Program-made: the position numbers and the translations under genes
From: a virus
DNA length: 37,858 bases
IMG/VR virus record: IMGVR_UViG_3300050821_001591
Coordinates: 1-37,858 of that record
Reading direction: 5' to 3' (one strand)
Shown here: one piece after another, positions 8,584 to 16,702 of the stretch
Position numbering within the stretch: the stretch's first letter is position 1
How the letters are laid out: each line of letters starts with the position of its first letter
The notes under the pieces: generated by a model
Database searches by the model: none
Told to the model about the DNA's origin: nothing
Seen by the model: only the letters and a program-made list of their open reading frames with translations

Positions 8584-9573
8584 ATGTGCCAACCCGCTGC
8601 CCCTGATTATGCTGCCGCCGCAACTGCGCAAGGCGCTGCCAATGTCACGGCTGCTCAGAATCAAGCCACGCTCAATAACCCGAATATCACAAGCCCCTAT
8701 GGGACGCAGACGGTCAATTATACGACCGGCCCAAATGGGATGATGCAACCCGACATTACCCAGCAACTTACGCCAGCGGGCCAACAGGATGTAACGGCTC
8801 AACAGCAGGTTCAGCTAGGCGAGGCCAATCTCGCCAACCAGGGCTTGGGTACCGCCCAAAGCATCATGGGTTCGCCGTTCCAATATAATGGGCCTGGAAT
8901 TCAGACAGGACTGCCGAGCGTAGGCCAAGCGCAAACGAGTGCGGATATGTCTGGAGTTGCACCCGCTGCGATCAATCCGGGTACGACTGCGTATCAGGCT
9001 CAGATGAATTTGTTGCAGCCTCAGATTACACAGCAGCAAAATGCGCTGACGCAACAGTTACAGAACCAGGGCATTCCCATCGGTTCGGATGCTTATAACA
9101 ATGCCATGCGCGCCGAAGGAAATCAGATTGGCTCGCTCGAAGATCAAGCTGCGGTTCAGGGTGTTGGCCTCCAGCAATCGGCCAATCAACAAGGCTATCA
9201 GCAAGCCTTGGGCAATGCCGGACTTTACAACAGCGGTGTAGCACAAAACTACCAGCAGGCACTTGGTAGTGGTCAATTCGGCAATACCGCTGCACAACAG
9301 GCCCTATCTCAGCAACTTGGCCTCTATAATCAGCCGCTGAACGAGATTACAGCTTTGATGAGCGGGTCGCAGATTCAAAGCCCACAATTCCAGCAATATA
9401 CAGGTGGGGGCACGATTGGAGCCGCTCCCGTCATGCAAGCGGCGGTCAATCAAGGTAACTATAACACGGCAGCTTACAATTCTCAGATGTCTGGGCTAGG
9501 CGGTCTGTTTGGTGGCGCGGGCGATATTTTGGGCGGGACGAATCCTCTAACAACTGCTCTATTCGGAGCGTAA
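8584..9573 (+). CDS. Gln/Ala-rich internal virion (ejection) protein 1
   Basis: 329 aa opening MCQPAAPDYAAAATAQG, then TLNNPNITSPYGTQTV, an N-terminal pattern shared by a family encoded downstream of the tail hub in many short-tailed phages. Composition is dominated by Gln, Ala, Asn and Gly, with a Gly-rich C-terminus. Gene order (hub, then three long low-complexity proteins, then fibre) matches the position of P22 gp7/gp20/gp16, which are ejected with DNA and form a channel across the cell envelope. Sequence alone does not prove that role. Ribosome site AGGATAGGA. Confidence 0.65.
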   Translation: MCQPAAPDYAAAATAQGAANVTAAQNQATLNNPNITSPYGTQTVNYTTGPNGMMQPDITQQLTPAGQQDVTAQQQVQLGEANLANQGLGTAQSIMGSPFQYNGPGIQTGLPSVGQAQTSADMSGVAPAAINPGTTAYQAQMNLLQPQITQQQNALTQQLQNQGIPIGSDAYNNAMRAEGNQIGSLEDQAAVQGVGLQQSANQQGYQQALGNAGLYNSGVAQNYQQALGSGQFGNTAAQQALSQQLGLYNQPLNEITALMSGSQIQSPQFQQYTGGGTIGAAPVMQAAVNQGNYNTAAYNSQMSGLGGLFGGAGDILGGTNPLTTALFGA

Positions 9574-11223
9574 ATGAGCAATCCCGGCATTAGTCTTACC
9601 GCACCTGATGACCCCCTGCTTTTGCAGGCTCAAGCGCAACGCCAACAGCAGTTGGCGCAGGCTCTTAATCAGATGGGCGAAGCACCTATCCAAGCCCAAA
9701 GCGCTGGCGGCATTACTGCGCCGATCTCGCCCCTATCTGTGCTCGCCAAGGCCCTCAACAGTTTCGGCGGTACATATGAATCCGGCCAAGCCCTACAGAG
9801 CCAGTTAGGAGCGCAACAAGCCTACCGGCAGCAGGCTCAAGACTGGCTGGCTCAGACCATGCAGCCAAGCCAGACTGTGGCTCCACAAGCCCCACAGATG
9901 GCCGCGCCACAGGTTCAAGGGCCAAACGTCCAAGCGTTGCCAGGGGGTGCTCCACAACAGGGTGCACAGGCTCAGTTATCAGCGCCTCAGATGCAAATGC
10001 CCGCGCCAATCGCTCCCACGCCACCCTCATACGGCGATATCTGGAAAAGCGCGATGCAGGGCATGGCGATGAATAACCCGATCATTGACAAGATCGCGCC
10101 GGAAGTGATTGCGGCGAATAAACCTATCATGGGCTTTGGACAGCCTGGGGAAGTGCCAACTTCCATCAATCCAATAACGCAGCAAGTTACCGTTGGCGCT
10201 CCAATCGGCGGTATGGCGCAGATTATCCCGCGCTCGGATTGGGCGAAATATGGAATTGATCCGAACAATGTGCCACCGGGGGATCAGTTCTTCCTAAAGC
10301 CTGGGTCATCTATCCCGGTTGAGGAAAAATATGGGGATGTCAAATCTCCTGGTGCTCAGGCACAAGCTATCAATCAAGCGGTTGCCCAGCGTACAGCAAT
10401 AAATAATATCGGTATGCCACCAGCTGGTGGGCCAATCCCAGGTGTAACAGGTGATCCGATACCGCATCCTGAAAAACAGGGATATGCGACTGTCCCTGTG
10501 CCAAATTCTGGTGGTCTAACTCAAGCGGCGATTGACCAAGCAGCAATGAACTTTGCACTCACAGGCCAAATGCCAAGCATGGGTATGGGGTCTACTGGTA
10601 TAGCTGGACTGCGCCGTACTGCCATTCAGAACCGTGCCGGCGAAATGAACGCAGGTGGCAATATCCAAGCCAATAAAGCGCAAGTCATGGCGATTGACAC
10701 GGCCCTTAAGAATAACGTGAATCAGGGTACGCAGATCGCCACGAACCTTGCTAATGCCACTAACGAAGGCAATCAGGTTATCAGTGCGTTCAATGGCAAG
10801 ATCAATAATTCTGTGCCACTAGTGAACGTGCTCAAGAATGCCGCGCAGTATAATCTCGATCCTAAGACCGTTTCAGCATATCGCGCGAGTTTGGCTGATC
10901 TGGCTGCGACGTATAGCCAAGTCTTTGGCCGTGGCGGCGTCGTCACGGATCAGGTTCGCTCTATGGCGAAGGATATTGCAGACGGCAATATCAGCGTCAG
11001 CGCTTTGCAGAACGTGCTCAATCAAGTCAATACGCAGGGCCAGATCATCGTCAAGGGCTATGAAAGCAAGCGGCAGGAATTGCAGGGCCAATACGGCAAT
11101 ATTCTGACTGGTCAGACACCGACCGTTTCCGCTCCCGCGCCAGGCGGTACAGTCCCCATAACGAAGATCATTGGGGGCGTGACCTATACTAGCCCTGATG
11201 GCGGCAAGACGTGGTTCCAATGA
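9574..11223 (+). CDS. Internal virion (ejection) protein 2
   Basis: 549 aa with a low-complexity N-terminal half (Gln/Ala/Pro). A motif AAMNFALTGQMPSMGMG and TAIQNRAGEM (about 330-360) is one I associate with internal or tape-measure-like proteins of short-tailed phages. A helical C-terminal half ends in a small beta tail (GGVTYTSPDGGKTW). It starts immediately after the previous stop with GGAG five bases upstream, and its stop overlaps the next ATG. Probable function: DNA ejection apparatus; inferred from order. Confidence 0.65.
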   Translation: MSNPGISLTAPDDPLLLQAQAQRQQQLAQALNQMGEAPIQAQSAGGITAPISPLSVLAKALNSFGGTYESGQALQSQLGAQQAYRQQAQDWLAQTMQPSQTVAPQAPQMAAPQVQGPNVQALPGGAPQQGAQAQLSAPQMQMPAPIAPTPPSYGDIWKSAMQGMAMNNPIIDKIAPEVIAANKPIMGFGQPGEVPTSINPITQQVTVGAPIGGMAQIIPRSDWAKYGIDPNNVPPGDQFFLKPGSSIPVEEKYGDVKSPGAQAQAINQAVAQRTAINNIGMPPAGGPIPGVTGDPIPHPEKQGYATVPVPNSGGLTQAAIDQAAMNFALTGQMPSMGMGSTGIAGLRRTAIQNRAGEMNAGGNIQANKAQVMAIDTALKNNVNQGTQIATNLANATNEGNQVISAFNGKINNSVPLVNVLKNAAQYNLDPKTVSAYRASLADLAATYSQVFGRGGVVTDQVRSMAKDIADGNISVSALQNVLNQVNTQGQIIVKGYESKRQELQGQYGNILTGQTPTVSAPAPGGTVPITKIIGGVTYTSPDGGKTWFQ

Positions 11224-12668
11224 CGCCCGTTACTGATCCCACAATCTTGGCTCAGCTTAATGGTGGCGGCGCTCAAGCTGTTACTGATCCGGCGATACTG
11301 GCACAGTTAAGCGGTCAATCCGCGCCGGCAGCGCAACAGCCTTCGTCTATCATGGATACGATAAAAGGGTTTGGATCAGGCATTCTACAAAATCTCAATC
11401 CGTTCCTTGGAAATAGCGGCCCGCTTCAGACAAATGAAAATGACCCGCAATATGCCGCATCTCATTTGCCGCAAGCTGAAACCATGTCAGCCGTTCCTGG
11501 CTCTACATATCAGCCACAAACTACAGCGGGAAAATATGCCAAGACCATAGGGCAGATGGCCCCCACCGCTGCCGTTCCAGGTAGCCCACTAGTTAGGGCA
11601 TTGCGCGTTGTTGTACCTGGAATAATGTCAGAGGCCGCTGGTGAAGCTACGCAGGGGACGAGCATAGAGCCATATGCTCGCGCTGCTGGCGCGTTGGCCG
11701 GTGGTGTTGGAACTGGGCTTGGTGAAACACTAGTGGCTGGCGTTCCAGACGATAGCATTGCAGCAGTAAAACAAGCGGCTTCGGATGCCTTCCAGACTGT
11801 TGACAATTCTGGATTGAGGGTGAAACCAGAGGCCCTCCAGACGTTGGTTTCCAATATTAAGTCCGATCTAGATGATATGGGACTGAACGAAAAAACTATG
11901 CCAGTCATGGCTAAGAAAACATTCACAGCATTGAATTATCTTCAAGAGGCTGCACAACAGCCACTTTCCTTGCAAGACCTACAGATGCAACGGCGCATTG
12001 CTGACCTAGCCTACGACCCTCTCAATAAAACGGATACCGCTGGTGGGTATGTCATCAAAGATAATATCGACAATTTCATAAAGAATAATCTGATGGACCC
12101 AAGCAATCTACAAGGGGTACCGGATACTGCTGCCATCAATGCACTCTCAGATGCGCGCGGTTTATGGTCCAAAGCAGCGCAGGCGCAAACAATACAGGAC
12201 ACGATAAACAAGGCCGCAGCTCAGTCTAAGGTGGGCGGATCGAGTGTTTTTTCTCCGACATTTGAGCAATCACTTAGAACAAAATTCGGCGCGCTCGCGG
12301 CTAACCAGCGCGGGATGGCGCAGTTCCCTTCAGACGTGCAGGATGCAATTAAAGATGTTGCTACAGGCGGAGACATAATTTCAGCACGCAACGTGCTTAG
12401 GCAGATCGGACAGTTCGCGCCTAGCAATGTGGTTCCTGGGGTAGCCGGGGCATATGAATTAACATCGCATCCCGAATATGCCCTCCCATTAATGATCGGA
12501 GCACAGGGAGCAAAAATTGGTGCAACGGCGCTAACAAAACAAGCCGCTCAGAATGCCTTGGTAACAGCCCTGCGTGGTCAAGCGTTACCCGCTTCAACGT
12601 CTCAGCCTGGAAGCGCGGCAATGTTAGCCACCCTGCTTTCACAAAATAATCAAGGAGCACAACCGTGA
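11220..12668 (+). CDS. Internal virion (ejection) protein 3
   Basis: 482 aa from the ATG that overlaps the previous stop (a GTG at 11211 is the alternative). Two tandem N-terminal repeats read VTDPTILAQLNGG and VTDPAILAQLSGQ, short motifs often present once or twice at the start of large phage internal proteins. Gly/Ala-rich hydrophobic helices (about 105-190) could insert in membranes, followed by a long helical domain. The last of three consecutive large proteins before the fibre gene. Role inferred from position; no lytic transglycosylase motif is seen. Confidence 0.65.
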   Translation: MTPVTDPTILAQLNGGGAQAVTDPAILAQLSGQSAPAAQQPSSIMDTIKGFGSGILQNLNPFLGNSGPLQTNENDPQYAASHLPQAETMSAVPGSTYQPQTTAGKYAKTIGQMAPTAAVPGSPLVRALRVVVPGIMSEAAGEATQGTSIEPYARAAGALAGGVGTGLGETLVAGVPDDSIAAVKQAASDAFQTVDNSGLRVKPEALQTLVSNIKSDLDDMGLNEKTMPVMAKKTFTALNYLQEAAQQPLSLQDLQMQRRIADLAYDPLNKTDTAGGYVIKDNIDNFIKNNLMDPSNLQGVPDTAAINALSDARGLWSKAAQAQTIQDTINKAAAQSKVGGSSVFSPTFEQSLRTKFGALAANQRGMAQFPSDVQDAIKDVATGGDIISARNVLRQIGQFAPSNVVPGVAGAYELTSHPEYALPLMIGAQGAKIGATALTKQAAQNALVTALRGQALPASTSQPGSAAMLATLLSQNNQGAQP

Positions 12669-13288
12669 GCGGTTATAACGGCAGCGGCACTTACGTCATA
12701 AGCGGAACAGGGCTCCCATATGTATCTGGCACCGTAATCAGCGCAACTGTTGCCAATCAACTGAATACCGATCTGGCTACTGGTTTATCAAATTGCATCA
12801 CCAAAGACGGCCAGCAAACGGTCACAGCCAATATCCCGTGGAACGGCAACAAGATCACTGGGCTTGGCGCGCCAACCACAACTGGAGATGCCCTTTCTTG
12901 GGGCAGAATTGCGACATTGGGAGCTACCACGTTTAGTGGAACGACTACATTTCCAGATGGTGGTACGTGGTCAACCACTGGAATTGCAGCAACTGTAGTC
13001 AATACCGGAAGCGGTACACAGTCCTGTCTCAACAATACTGCGACGACTTTATTTGCTGTGCCAACGACGACTGCCGCAATGTTTTTAGTCACTTGCGGAT
13101 TTGGTGTGAGCGATCCCAGTGATTATACAACTGTAGCATTGGTAACCGTTGATAACGCGGCAAGAAGGATTGTTTCTATTCAAACCGCTACTGATTCAAC
13201 TCTGAGCATGTCAGGCGCAAATGTCCAAGTAACGCAAACTCAGGGCGGAACACAAACCGCTAATTGGGCATATCTGAGGATACAATGA
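12665..13288 (+). CDS. Short tail fibre / spike-like protein
   Basis: 207 aa, GTG start overlapping the previous stop (GTGA), with AAGGAG seven bases upstream. The N-terminus contains GTVISATVANQLNTDLATGL, then TKDGQQTVTANIPWNGNKIT and LGAPTTTGDALS, the typical neck-to-shaft module of phage tail fibres (DGQ-x-x-x-x-NIP-x-x-G-x-x-ITG). The C-terminal half is a Thr/Ser-rich beta domain that may bind the receptor. It is short for a fibre, so the receptor-binding tip is small or partly supplied by another protein. Confidence 0.8.
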   Translation: MSGYNGSGTYVISGTGLPYVSGTVISATVANQLNTDLATGLSNCITKDGQQTVTANIPWNGNKITGLGAPTTTGDALSWGRIATLGATTFSGTTTFPDGGTWSTTGIAATVVNTGSGTQSCLNNTATTLFAVPTTTAAMFLVTCGFGVSDPSDYTTVALVTVDNAARRIVSIQTATDSTLSMSGANVQVTQTQGGTQTANWAYLRIQ

Positions 13289-13458
13289 GCATTATGATTC
13301 CATTGATCCTATCTCGAATGCTGAACGAAGAATATGAGAAAGCGCGCGCTGAAGCGAAAAACTGGCCTGACGAAGATGCTGTGACGTACATTCGCGCCAA
13401 GATGGATGGTGCATATATGGCTGCTAGGATTATTATGGAACGAAAAAATGGTGATTGA
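13285..13458 (+). CDS. Small hydrophilic protein after tail fibre (57 aa)
   Basis: ATG overlaps the fibre stop (ATGA) with GAGGA upstream. A hydrophobic N-terminus (MSIMIPLILSRML) is followed by a charged helix (YEKARAEAKNWPDEDA) and a second helix. It overlaps the lysozyme start by 11 bases. Unknown; possibly a fibre chaperone or a small lysis-timing protein, judged only from its place between fibre and lysis genes. Confidence 0.6.
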   Translation: MSIMIPLILSRMLNEEYEKARAEAKNWPDEDAVTYIRAKMDGAYMAARIIMERKNGD

Positions 13459-13882
13459 TTCAGGCGAGAGTTTAACCAAGGCCAATGAGGGTTGCATTCT
13501 TACCGCGCGGCCAGATTCAAAAGGCTTTTGGGAGATCGGGTGGGGGCACGATATCCCGCCCTCTCCAGGCTTAACTTGGACGCAAGAGGAAGCGGACACA
13601 CAATTTAACGTGGACTATCCTCAAGCGATCTCCCGCGCCATAGAGGACTTGGGCCACACGGCTTATGATGCCATGAACGCACAGCGCCAAGCTGTATTCC
13701 ATGATATAGCTTATGAGATTGGTGGTGCTGGCCTAGCGCAGTTCAGGAACATGATCGCAGCGGCCCAAACTGGTAATTGGCAACTCGCAGCAAGCGCTTT
13801 GAAAGACAGCTTACTATTTTCCGAAGTGCCGGTAAGAGAAGGACGCAACATTCGCATTCTACAGACAGGAGAATGGCCATGA
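13448..13882 (+). CDS. Endolysin: GH24 (T4-type) lysozyme with Glu at the catalytic Thr position
   Basis: 144 aa from ATG 13448 (an upstream in-frame start at 13406 would lie inside the previous gene). The T4-lysozyme active-site layout is present: E14 and D23 nine apart as in E11/D20 of T4 (NEGCILTARPD), then GFWEIGWGHD. The residue equivalent to T4 Thr26 is Glu29. The C-terminal signature VPVREGRNIRILQTGEW agrees with the family. It hydrolyses the MurNAc-GlcNAc bond of peptidoglycan. There is no signal peptide or SAR domain, so it should depend on a holin. First gene of the lysis block. Confidence 0.88.
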   Translation: MVIDSGESLTKANEGCILTARPDSKGFWEIGWGHDIPPSPGLTWTQEEADTQFNVDYPQAISRAIEDLGHTAYDAMNAQRQAVFHDIAYEIGGAGLAQFRNMIAAAQTGNWQLAASALKDSLLFSEVPVREGRNIRILQTGEWP

Positions 13883-14031
13883 CAATTTCAGTTACTTCGG
13901 TTGAGACACGTATCAAAGAGGATTGGAGTTTAGTGCGAGCGTTCTTCGCGCTCCATCCTTGGGCTACCCATATCGTCGCTATCGTGGGCGCGTATTTGGC
14001 CGGATGGCTATTCAAAGGCTGGCCTCTATAA
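13879..14031 (+). CDS. Small single-span membrane protein, lysis cluster (50 aa)
   Basis: ATG 13879 overlaps the lysozyme stop (ATGA), and AGGAG lies seven bases upstream. A basic-acidic N-terminus of about 25 residues leads to one hydrophobic span (HIVAIVGAYLAGWLF) and a short tail. Possible holin or holin partner from position and topology; no family recognised. Confidence 0.6.
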   Translation: MTISVTSVETRIKEDWSLVRAFFALHPWATHIVAIVGAYLAGWLFKGWPL

Positions 14032-14268
14032 ATGTTCGCTGGGCTGGGAAAATTCTGGCGGGATATAATGACGGAAAGTGATGGAACAACTTACTGCCCC
14101 GTTCGCATTTTCGGTACTGGACTGATTACTACCCATGTGGGGGCTACGGTATGGCAGGTTATCCAGCATGGCACATTTGATGCGGTAGCGTTCGGAACTG
14201 GATCAGCGGCTTTGATTGCTGGTCTAGGTGGGGCTATCGGAGCCAAGGCAAAGCTAGGAGCGGGCTGA
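14032..14268 (+). CDS. Two-span membrane protein, holin candidate (78 aa)
   Basis: Begins right after the preceding stop. A polar N-terminus (about 1-24) precedes two hydrophobic segments, GTGLITTHVGATVWQVI and AVAFGTGSAALIAGLGGAIG, with a short basic C-terminus. Similar small proteins (polar start, VWQV helix, FD-A-x-AFG turn, Gly/Ala-rich helix) are common in lysis modules of Proteobacteria phages and are usually labelled holin. The stop overlaps the start of the spanin gene by one base. Confidence 0.65.
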   Translation: MFAGLGKFWRDIMTESDGTTYCPVRIFGTGLITTHVGATVWQVIQHGTFDAVAFGTGSAALIAGLGGAIGAKAKLGAG

Positions 14269-14810
14269 TGTTCTCATTCCTCACAGGCTGGCAGGGCTAT
14301 CTCATCGGCGGTGCGTTGGTAGCGTTACTGGCTGGTGCTGGAACTGGCTATGTCGTTCACAAGATGGACTCAGCCACAATCGCCCAGATGAAACTAGACG
14401 ATGCCAACGCTGAGAAAGTGGCTCTGAATAAGGCGCTATCTGAGCAGCAAGCGATTGACCAATCTAATCAGGAAGCAGCTGTAAAAGAGGCCTCAGCTCA
14501 GACGAAGATCATTACCCAAACCCAAACCATAACCAAGACGGTGACCCTCCATGTCCATGACAAAATCCTGTGCCCTGGTGGCATTACTTTCGGGATTGTG
14601 CGGGTGCTCTACGCCGCCGAAAACGGTCTTGATCCCGCAACCGTCCCTCTTGCCAGCGGCCAATCTGATGACTCCTGCGCGGCCTATGAACCATCTCAGT
14701 TCACCAGCGACATTGCAGCCGATTTCGGCGCAGCCCGCGCTAACGCAGAGCAATTAAACTCGCTGATCGCAAGCATCACAAATAATAATGCCACGGCTAA
14801 GGGGAATTGA
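14268..14810 (+). CDS. Inner-membrane spanin (Rz-like)
   Basis: 180 aa. An N-terminal membrane anchor (GYLIGGALVALLAGAGTGYVV, residues about 10-30) precedes a long coiled coil (about 35-95). A periplasmic domain then reads CPGGITFGIVRVLYAAENG and DSCAAYEPSQF, and NAEQLNSL lies near the end. Rz-like spanins have this layout and pair with an outer-membrane lipoprotein to fuse the two membranes in the last step of lysis. The partner is encoded inside this gene in another frame. Confidence 0.8.
   Translation: MFSFLTGWQGYLIGGALVALLAGAGTGYVVHKMDSATIAQMKLDDANAEKVALNKALSEQQAIDQSNQEAAVKEASAQTKIITQTQTITKTVTLHVHDKILCPGGITFGIVRVLYAAENGLDPATVPLASGQSDDSCAAYEPSQFTSDIAADFGAARANAEQLNSLIASITNNNATAKGN
14551..14757 (+). 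CDS. Outer-membrane spanin (Rz1-like lipoprotein), nested in Rz
   Basis: 68 aa, wholly inside the Rz-like gene in a different frame. Lys near the N-terminus, a short hydrophobic run and a lipobox (LLSGLCGC, cleavage before Cys19) are followed by a Pro-rich mature part (STPPKTVLIPQPSLLPAANL). Nested, Pro-rich small lipoproteins are the hallmark of Rz1. A second ATG two codons in (MTKSC) is an alternative start. Mature protein would be anchored to the outer membrane and reach the Rz coiled coil. Confidence 0.8.
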   Translation: MSMTKSCALVALLSGLCGCSTPPKTVLIPQPSLLPAANLMTPARPMNHLSSPATLQPISAQPALTQSN

Positions 14811-14814
14811 GACT

Positions 14815-15234
14815 ATGGTTGATACGGCTGGGGAAATAGCCAAAGGACTCATCCCGCCCCGTGGCGGAACGTCTGCTCAGAGATTTCGTTATGATTTAAC
14901 CGTCTCCTGTGTGCTTTTAGGAGTAACGCTTATGAGTGGAATTCACATTGCATGGGCTTGCGGCTATCTGTCATTTATTGGGCTTACTGGCTTTGCTAAT
15001 GCAGCCGATCTAAAGCTTTCCCAGCAAGCCATTGTGAGCATACAAAGTTCCCAACTCTTGCGCGATATTAGAGAAGACCAGACGAAACTTTGCCAAGCAG
15101 AACAGGCCCGGAATGGTCTAGCTCTTGGTTCATGGCAAAATCTGTTGGCTCAGGCGCAGGACCAATATTACAGAATCACCGGAAGAACAGCACCAACTAT
15201 GACTTGCGATGAATTGCTGATCCCGCCGCAGTAA
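14815..15234 (+). CDS. Membrane protein of unknown function (139 aa)
   Basis: ATG 14815 with AAGGGG upstream; the longer form starting at 14788 lacks a ribosome site. Residues about 35-68 are hydrophobic (SCVLLGVTLMSGIHIAWACG and LSFIGLTGFA) and could make one or two spans. The C-terminal part is a helix with Gln/Lys (DIREDQTKLCQAEQ). Last plus-strand gene of the late operon; its end overlaps the convergent HNH gene by 38 bases. A regulator of lysis is possible, not shown. Confidence 0.7.
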   Translation: MVDTAGEIAKGLIPPRGGTSAQRFRYDLTVSCVLLGVTLMSGIHIAWACGYLSFIGLTGFANAADLKLSQQAIVSIQSSQLLRDIREDQTKLCQAEQARNGLALGSWQNLLAQAQDQYYRITGRTAPTMTCDELLIPPQ

Positions 15235-15598
15235 AGAGCCGCGATTGCATCTTGCGACTTGCCCAGACACGCTTAGGTCGGCCTTTAGTCTCGCCGCGAA
15301 GGCGTTTCACCTTAGCGTTAGCTTTAATGTCCTTCGCAGTCTTATTCTTGTGGCATGGATCATAATGGACAGGGCGTAGGTTCTGATATTCGTGCGGACC
15401 TTCGTGGACATCGGCGTGAACGTGGTCGAATTGAATCTTCTGTCCAGGTAGAAGCTGCTCGCCACAGATGTAACATTTGAAATATGGCGTGAAAGAGTTG
15501 TTGACCTCGTCCGTTTTCACCAAGATCGTGCCGCCCGGCTGCTGGACAAGCCAGCAGAGGCAATCGACTGCGAGCTTACGGGTGACAGGCTTTGTCAC
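15197..15598 (-). CDS. HNH endonuclease
   Basis: 133 aa from a GTG start with a strong AGGAGG three bases upstream; the 73 further upstream codons of the open frame overlap the next gene and are rejected. The HNH fold is clear: CYICGEQLLPGQKIQFDHVHA (C-x2-C, then the DH pair), followed by HEYQNLRPVHYDPCHKNKT with the Asn, late His and second Cys/His zinc site. Arg/Lys-rich C-terminus. It may be a free-standing homing nuclease or a phage nuclease acting in packaging or genome mobility; its place at the end of the accessory cluster favours the former. Confidence 0.85.
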   Translation of the reverse strand: MTKPVTRKLAVDCLCWLVQQPGGTILVKTDEVNNSFTPYFKCYICGEQLLPGQKIQFDHVHADVHEGPHEYQNLRPVHYDPCHKNKTAKDIKANAKVKRLRGETKGRPKRVWASRKMQSRLFTAAGSAIHRKS

Positions 15599-15605
15599 GT
15601 GCCTC

Positions 15606-15836
15606 CTATTTGAACGCGTCGTTATGCGCCGCCGCGATATGTTCGGCCAATTCGATTGGCATGTCATCGAGAATGCAGACGTAGGTTTCCTTCTGCACGC
15701 CCTCGACCGGCAAGACAACGGTACAGAGAATTGACGCCTTCGCGGTCGCGCGGTCCCTGATTTCCATATCGGGGCCAAGATCGCAGAAGCGTGGAATTGC
15801 CCGCCATGGCACTTCAAGGAAATTCGCTAGGCGCAT
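15606..15836 (-). CDS. Small protein of unknown function (76 aa)
   Basis: ATG 15836 with GGGGAG upstream; that Shine-Dalgarno overlaps the upstream gene's stop (TAGGGGAG). The protein has a short polar head, then a beta-looking core (KASILCTVVLPVEG, ETYVCILDDMP) and a helical end (IELAEHIAAAHND). No family recognised. Its own stop TAG is part of the ribosome site of the HNH gene, so it is translated as part of the same polycistronic message. Confidence 0.7.
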   Translation of the reverse strand: MRLANFLEVPWRAIPRFCDLGPDMEIRDRATAKASILCTVVLPVEGVQKETYVCILDDMPIELAEHIAAAHNDAFK

Positions 15837-15847
15837 TAAAAACTCCC

Positions 15848-16045
15848 CTACTGTTGATCCTGATGCCCGTATCCACCAACGAGCGGCCCATGAAACTCCA
15901 TGATGAGATCGGGGCCGACTTTGATCCGCAGGCTCTTGTGGTAGAAGCCGCCAGTGCTTTTGTGTGTCGTCTCTTTGAACTCGCGGCACTGGCGCTCAAA
16001 CTCTTTGAAGCCTTCGTAGTCGAGGTGGATGTATTGGACCGTCAC
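15848..16045 (-). CDS. Small protein of unknown function (65 aa)
   Basis: GTG start with GAGGAG upstream embedded in the previous stop (TGAGGAG). Charged N-terminal half (YEGFKEFERQCREFKETTHK) predicted helical, then a short beta region (LRIKVGPDLIMEFHGPL). No recognised domain. Confidence 0.7.
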   Translation of the reverse strand: MTVQYIHLDYEGFKEFERQCREFKETTHKSTGGFYHKSLRIKVGPDLIMEFHGPLVGGYGHQDQQ

Positions 16046-16056
16046 GCTTTGTCTCC

Positions 16057-16365
16057 TCAGTTAATCTTCTCAAATTCGCCGCGCTTATGCGCTTCGACAA
16101 TCTTAATCAAAGCCTCCGCCTGTTTCACGGTTCGACATTGTTCTGGCATCAAGTTCACGTCTATGATGTTCCACAGAAGCCATGGAGTACCATTGATGTA
16201 GTCCAAGTGCGGGCGAAGCATCTCGAAAGCAACGTCGCGCTCGCCAATGTTTATGGTGCCATACTTGTTGGCAGGACACCCAAACCGTTCACATGCCATC
16301 CCAGCATATACGCCATTGCGGTCATAACTATGAAGGCCGATGCGACACAGTAGTTTTCCAAACAC
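16057..16365 (-). CDS. Cys/His-containing small protein (102 aa)
   Basis: GTG start, GAGGAG eight bases upstream overlapping the previous stop (TAGAGGAG). The N-terminus CRIGLHSYDRNGVYAGMACE then RFGC has three Cys and a His that could bind a metal; the short form CRIGLH-x-Y appears at the start of several small phage and bacterial proteins of unknown function. The remainder is mixed helix and strand. No enzyme motif seen. Confidence 0.7.
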   Translation of the reverse strand: MFGKLLCRIGLHSYDRNGVYAGMACERFGCPANKYGTINIGERDVAFEMLRPHLDYINGTPWLLWNIIDVNLMPEQCRTVKQAEALIKIVEAHKRGEFEKIN

Positions 16366-16377
16366 CAGTTCACTCCT

Positions 16378-16509
16378 CTATTGTGGCTGTTGCGTTGCAA
16401 ACAATTCGTCACAAGCCGCGCACCATTCTTTGAATGTCGGGAGCGGTATGACGCCTCTGAGCATCTGAGCGATCACGACTTTAAGTAGCTTGCGTTCTCG
16501 TGCGGTCAT
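16378..16509 (-). CDS. Very small protein (43 aa)
   Basis: The ATG at 16509 shares its A with the upstream stop (TGATG), so translation is coupled. A basic N-terminal helix (MTARERKLLKVVIAQML) leads to a short C-terminal helix with two Cys (WCAACDELF). Found on the minus-strand accessory message; function unknown. A longer open frame exists but would run inside the upstream gene. Confidence 0.55.
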   Translation of the reverse strand: MTARERKLLKVVIAQMLRGVIPLPTFKEWCAACDELFATQQPQ

Positions 16510-16688
16510 CAGAAGTCGTCCCGGCCATCTTCGCGAGCGCGCTTTATCGCCGCTTCCCAAGTGGAGACAATCCGGCTTCCGTATGGCTCACCAATGCAAC
16601 GGCAATCAATCGTAGAGCCGTCAGCCAGTAAAAAGAATAGATGGCCACCAACAACGTGTGGCCCGGTTCGCTTCGCGCTTTCTGACAT
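16509..16688 (-). CDS. Small beta-rich protein (59 aa)
   Basis: ATG 16688 is preceded by AAGGAGCCGGCC, one of the repeated intercistronic elements of this cluster, which fixes the start. The protein reads HVVGGHLFFLLADGSTIDC with alternating strands, then a helix (WEAAIKRARED). It could be a small beta-barrel or winged fold; no family recognised. Confidence 0.7.
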   Translation of the reverse strand: MSESAKRTGPHVVGGHLFFLLADGSTIDCRCIGEPYGSRIVSTWEAAIKRAREDGRDDF

Positions 16689-16702
16689 GGCCGGCTCCTT
16701 AA

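Noticed and set aside
9026-9295. Minus-strand frames within the ejection protein genes
   Set aside because: Shadows of Gln/Ala-rich coding sequence; no ribosome site or domain.
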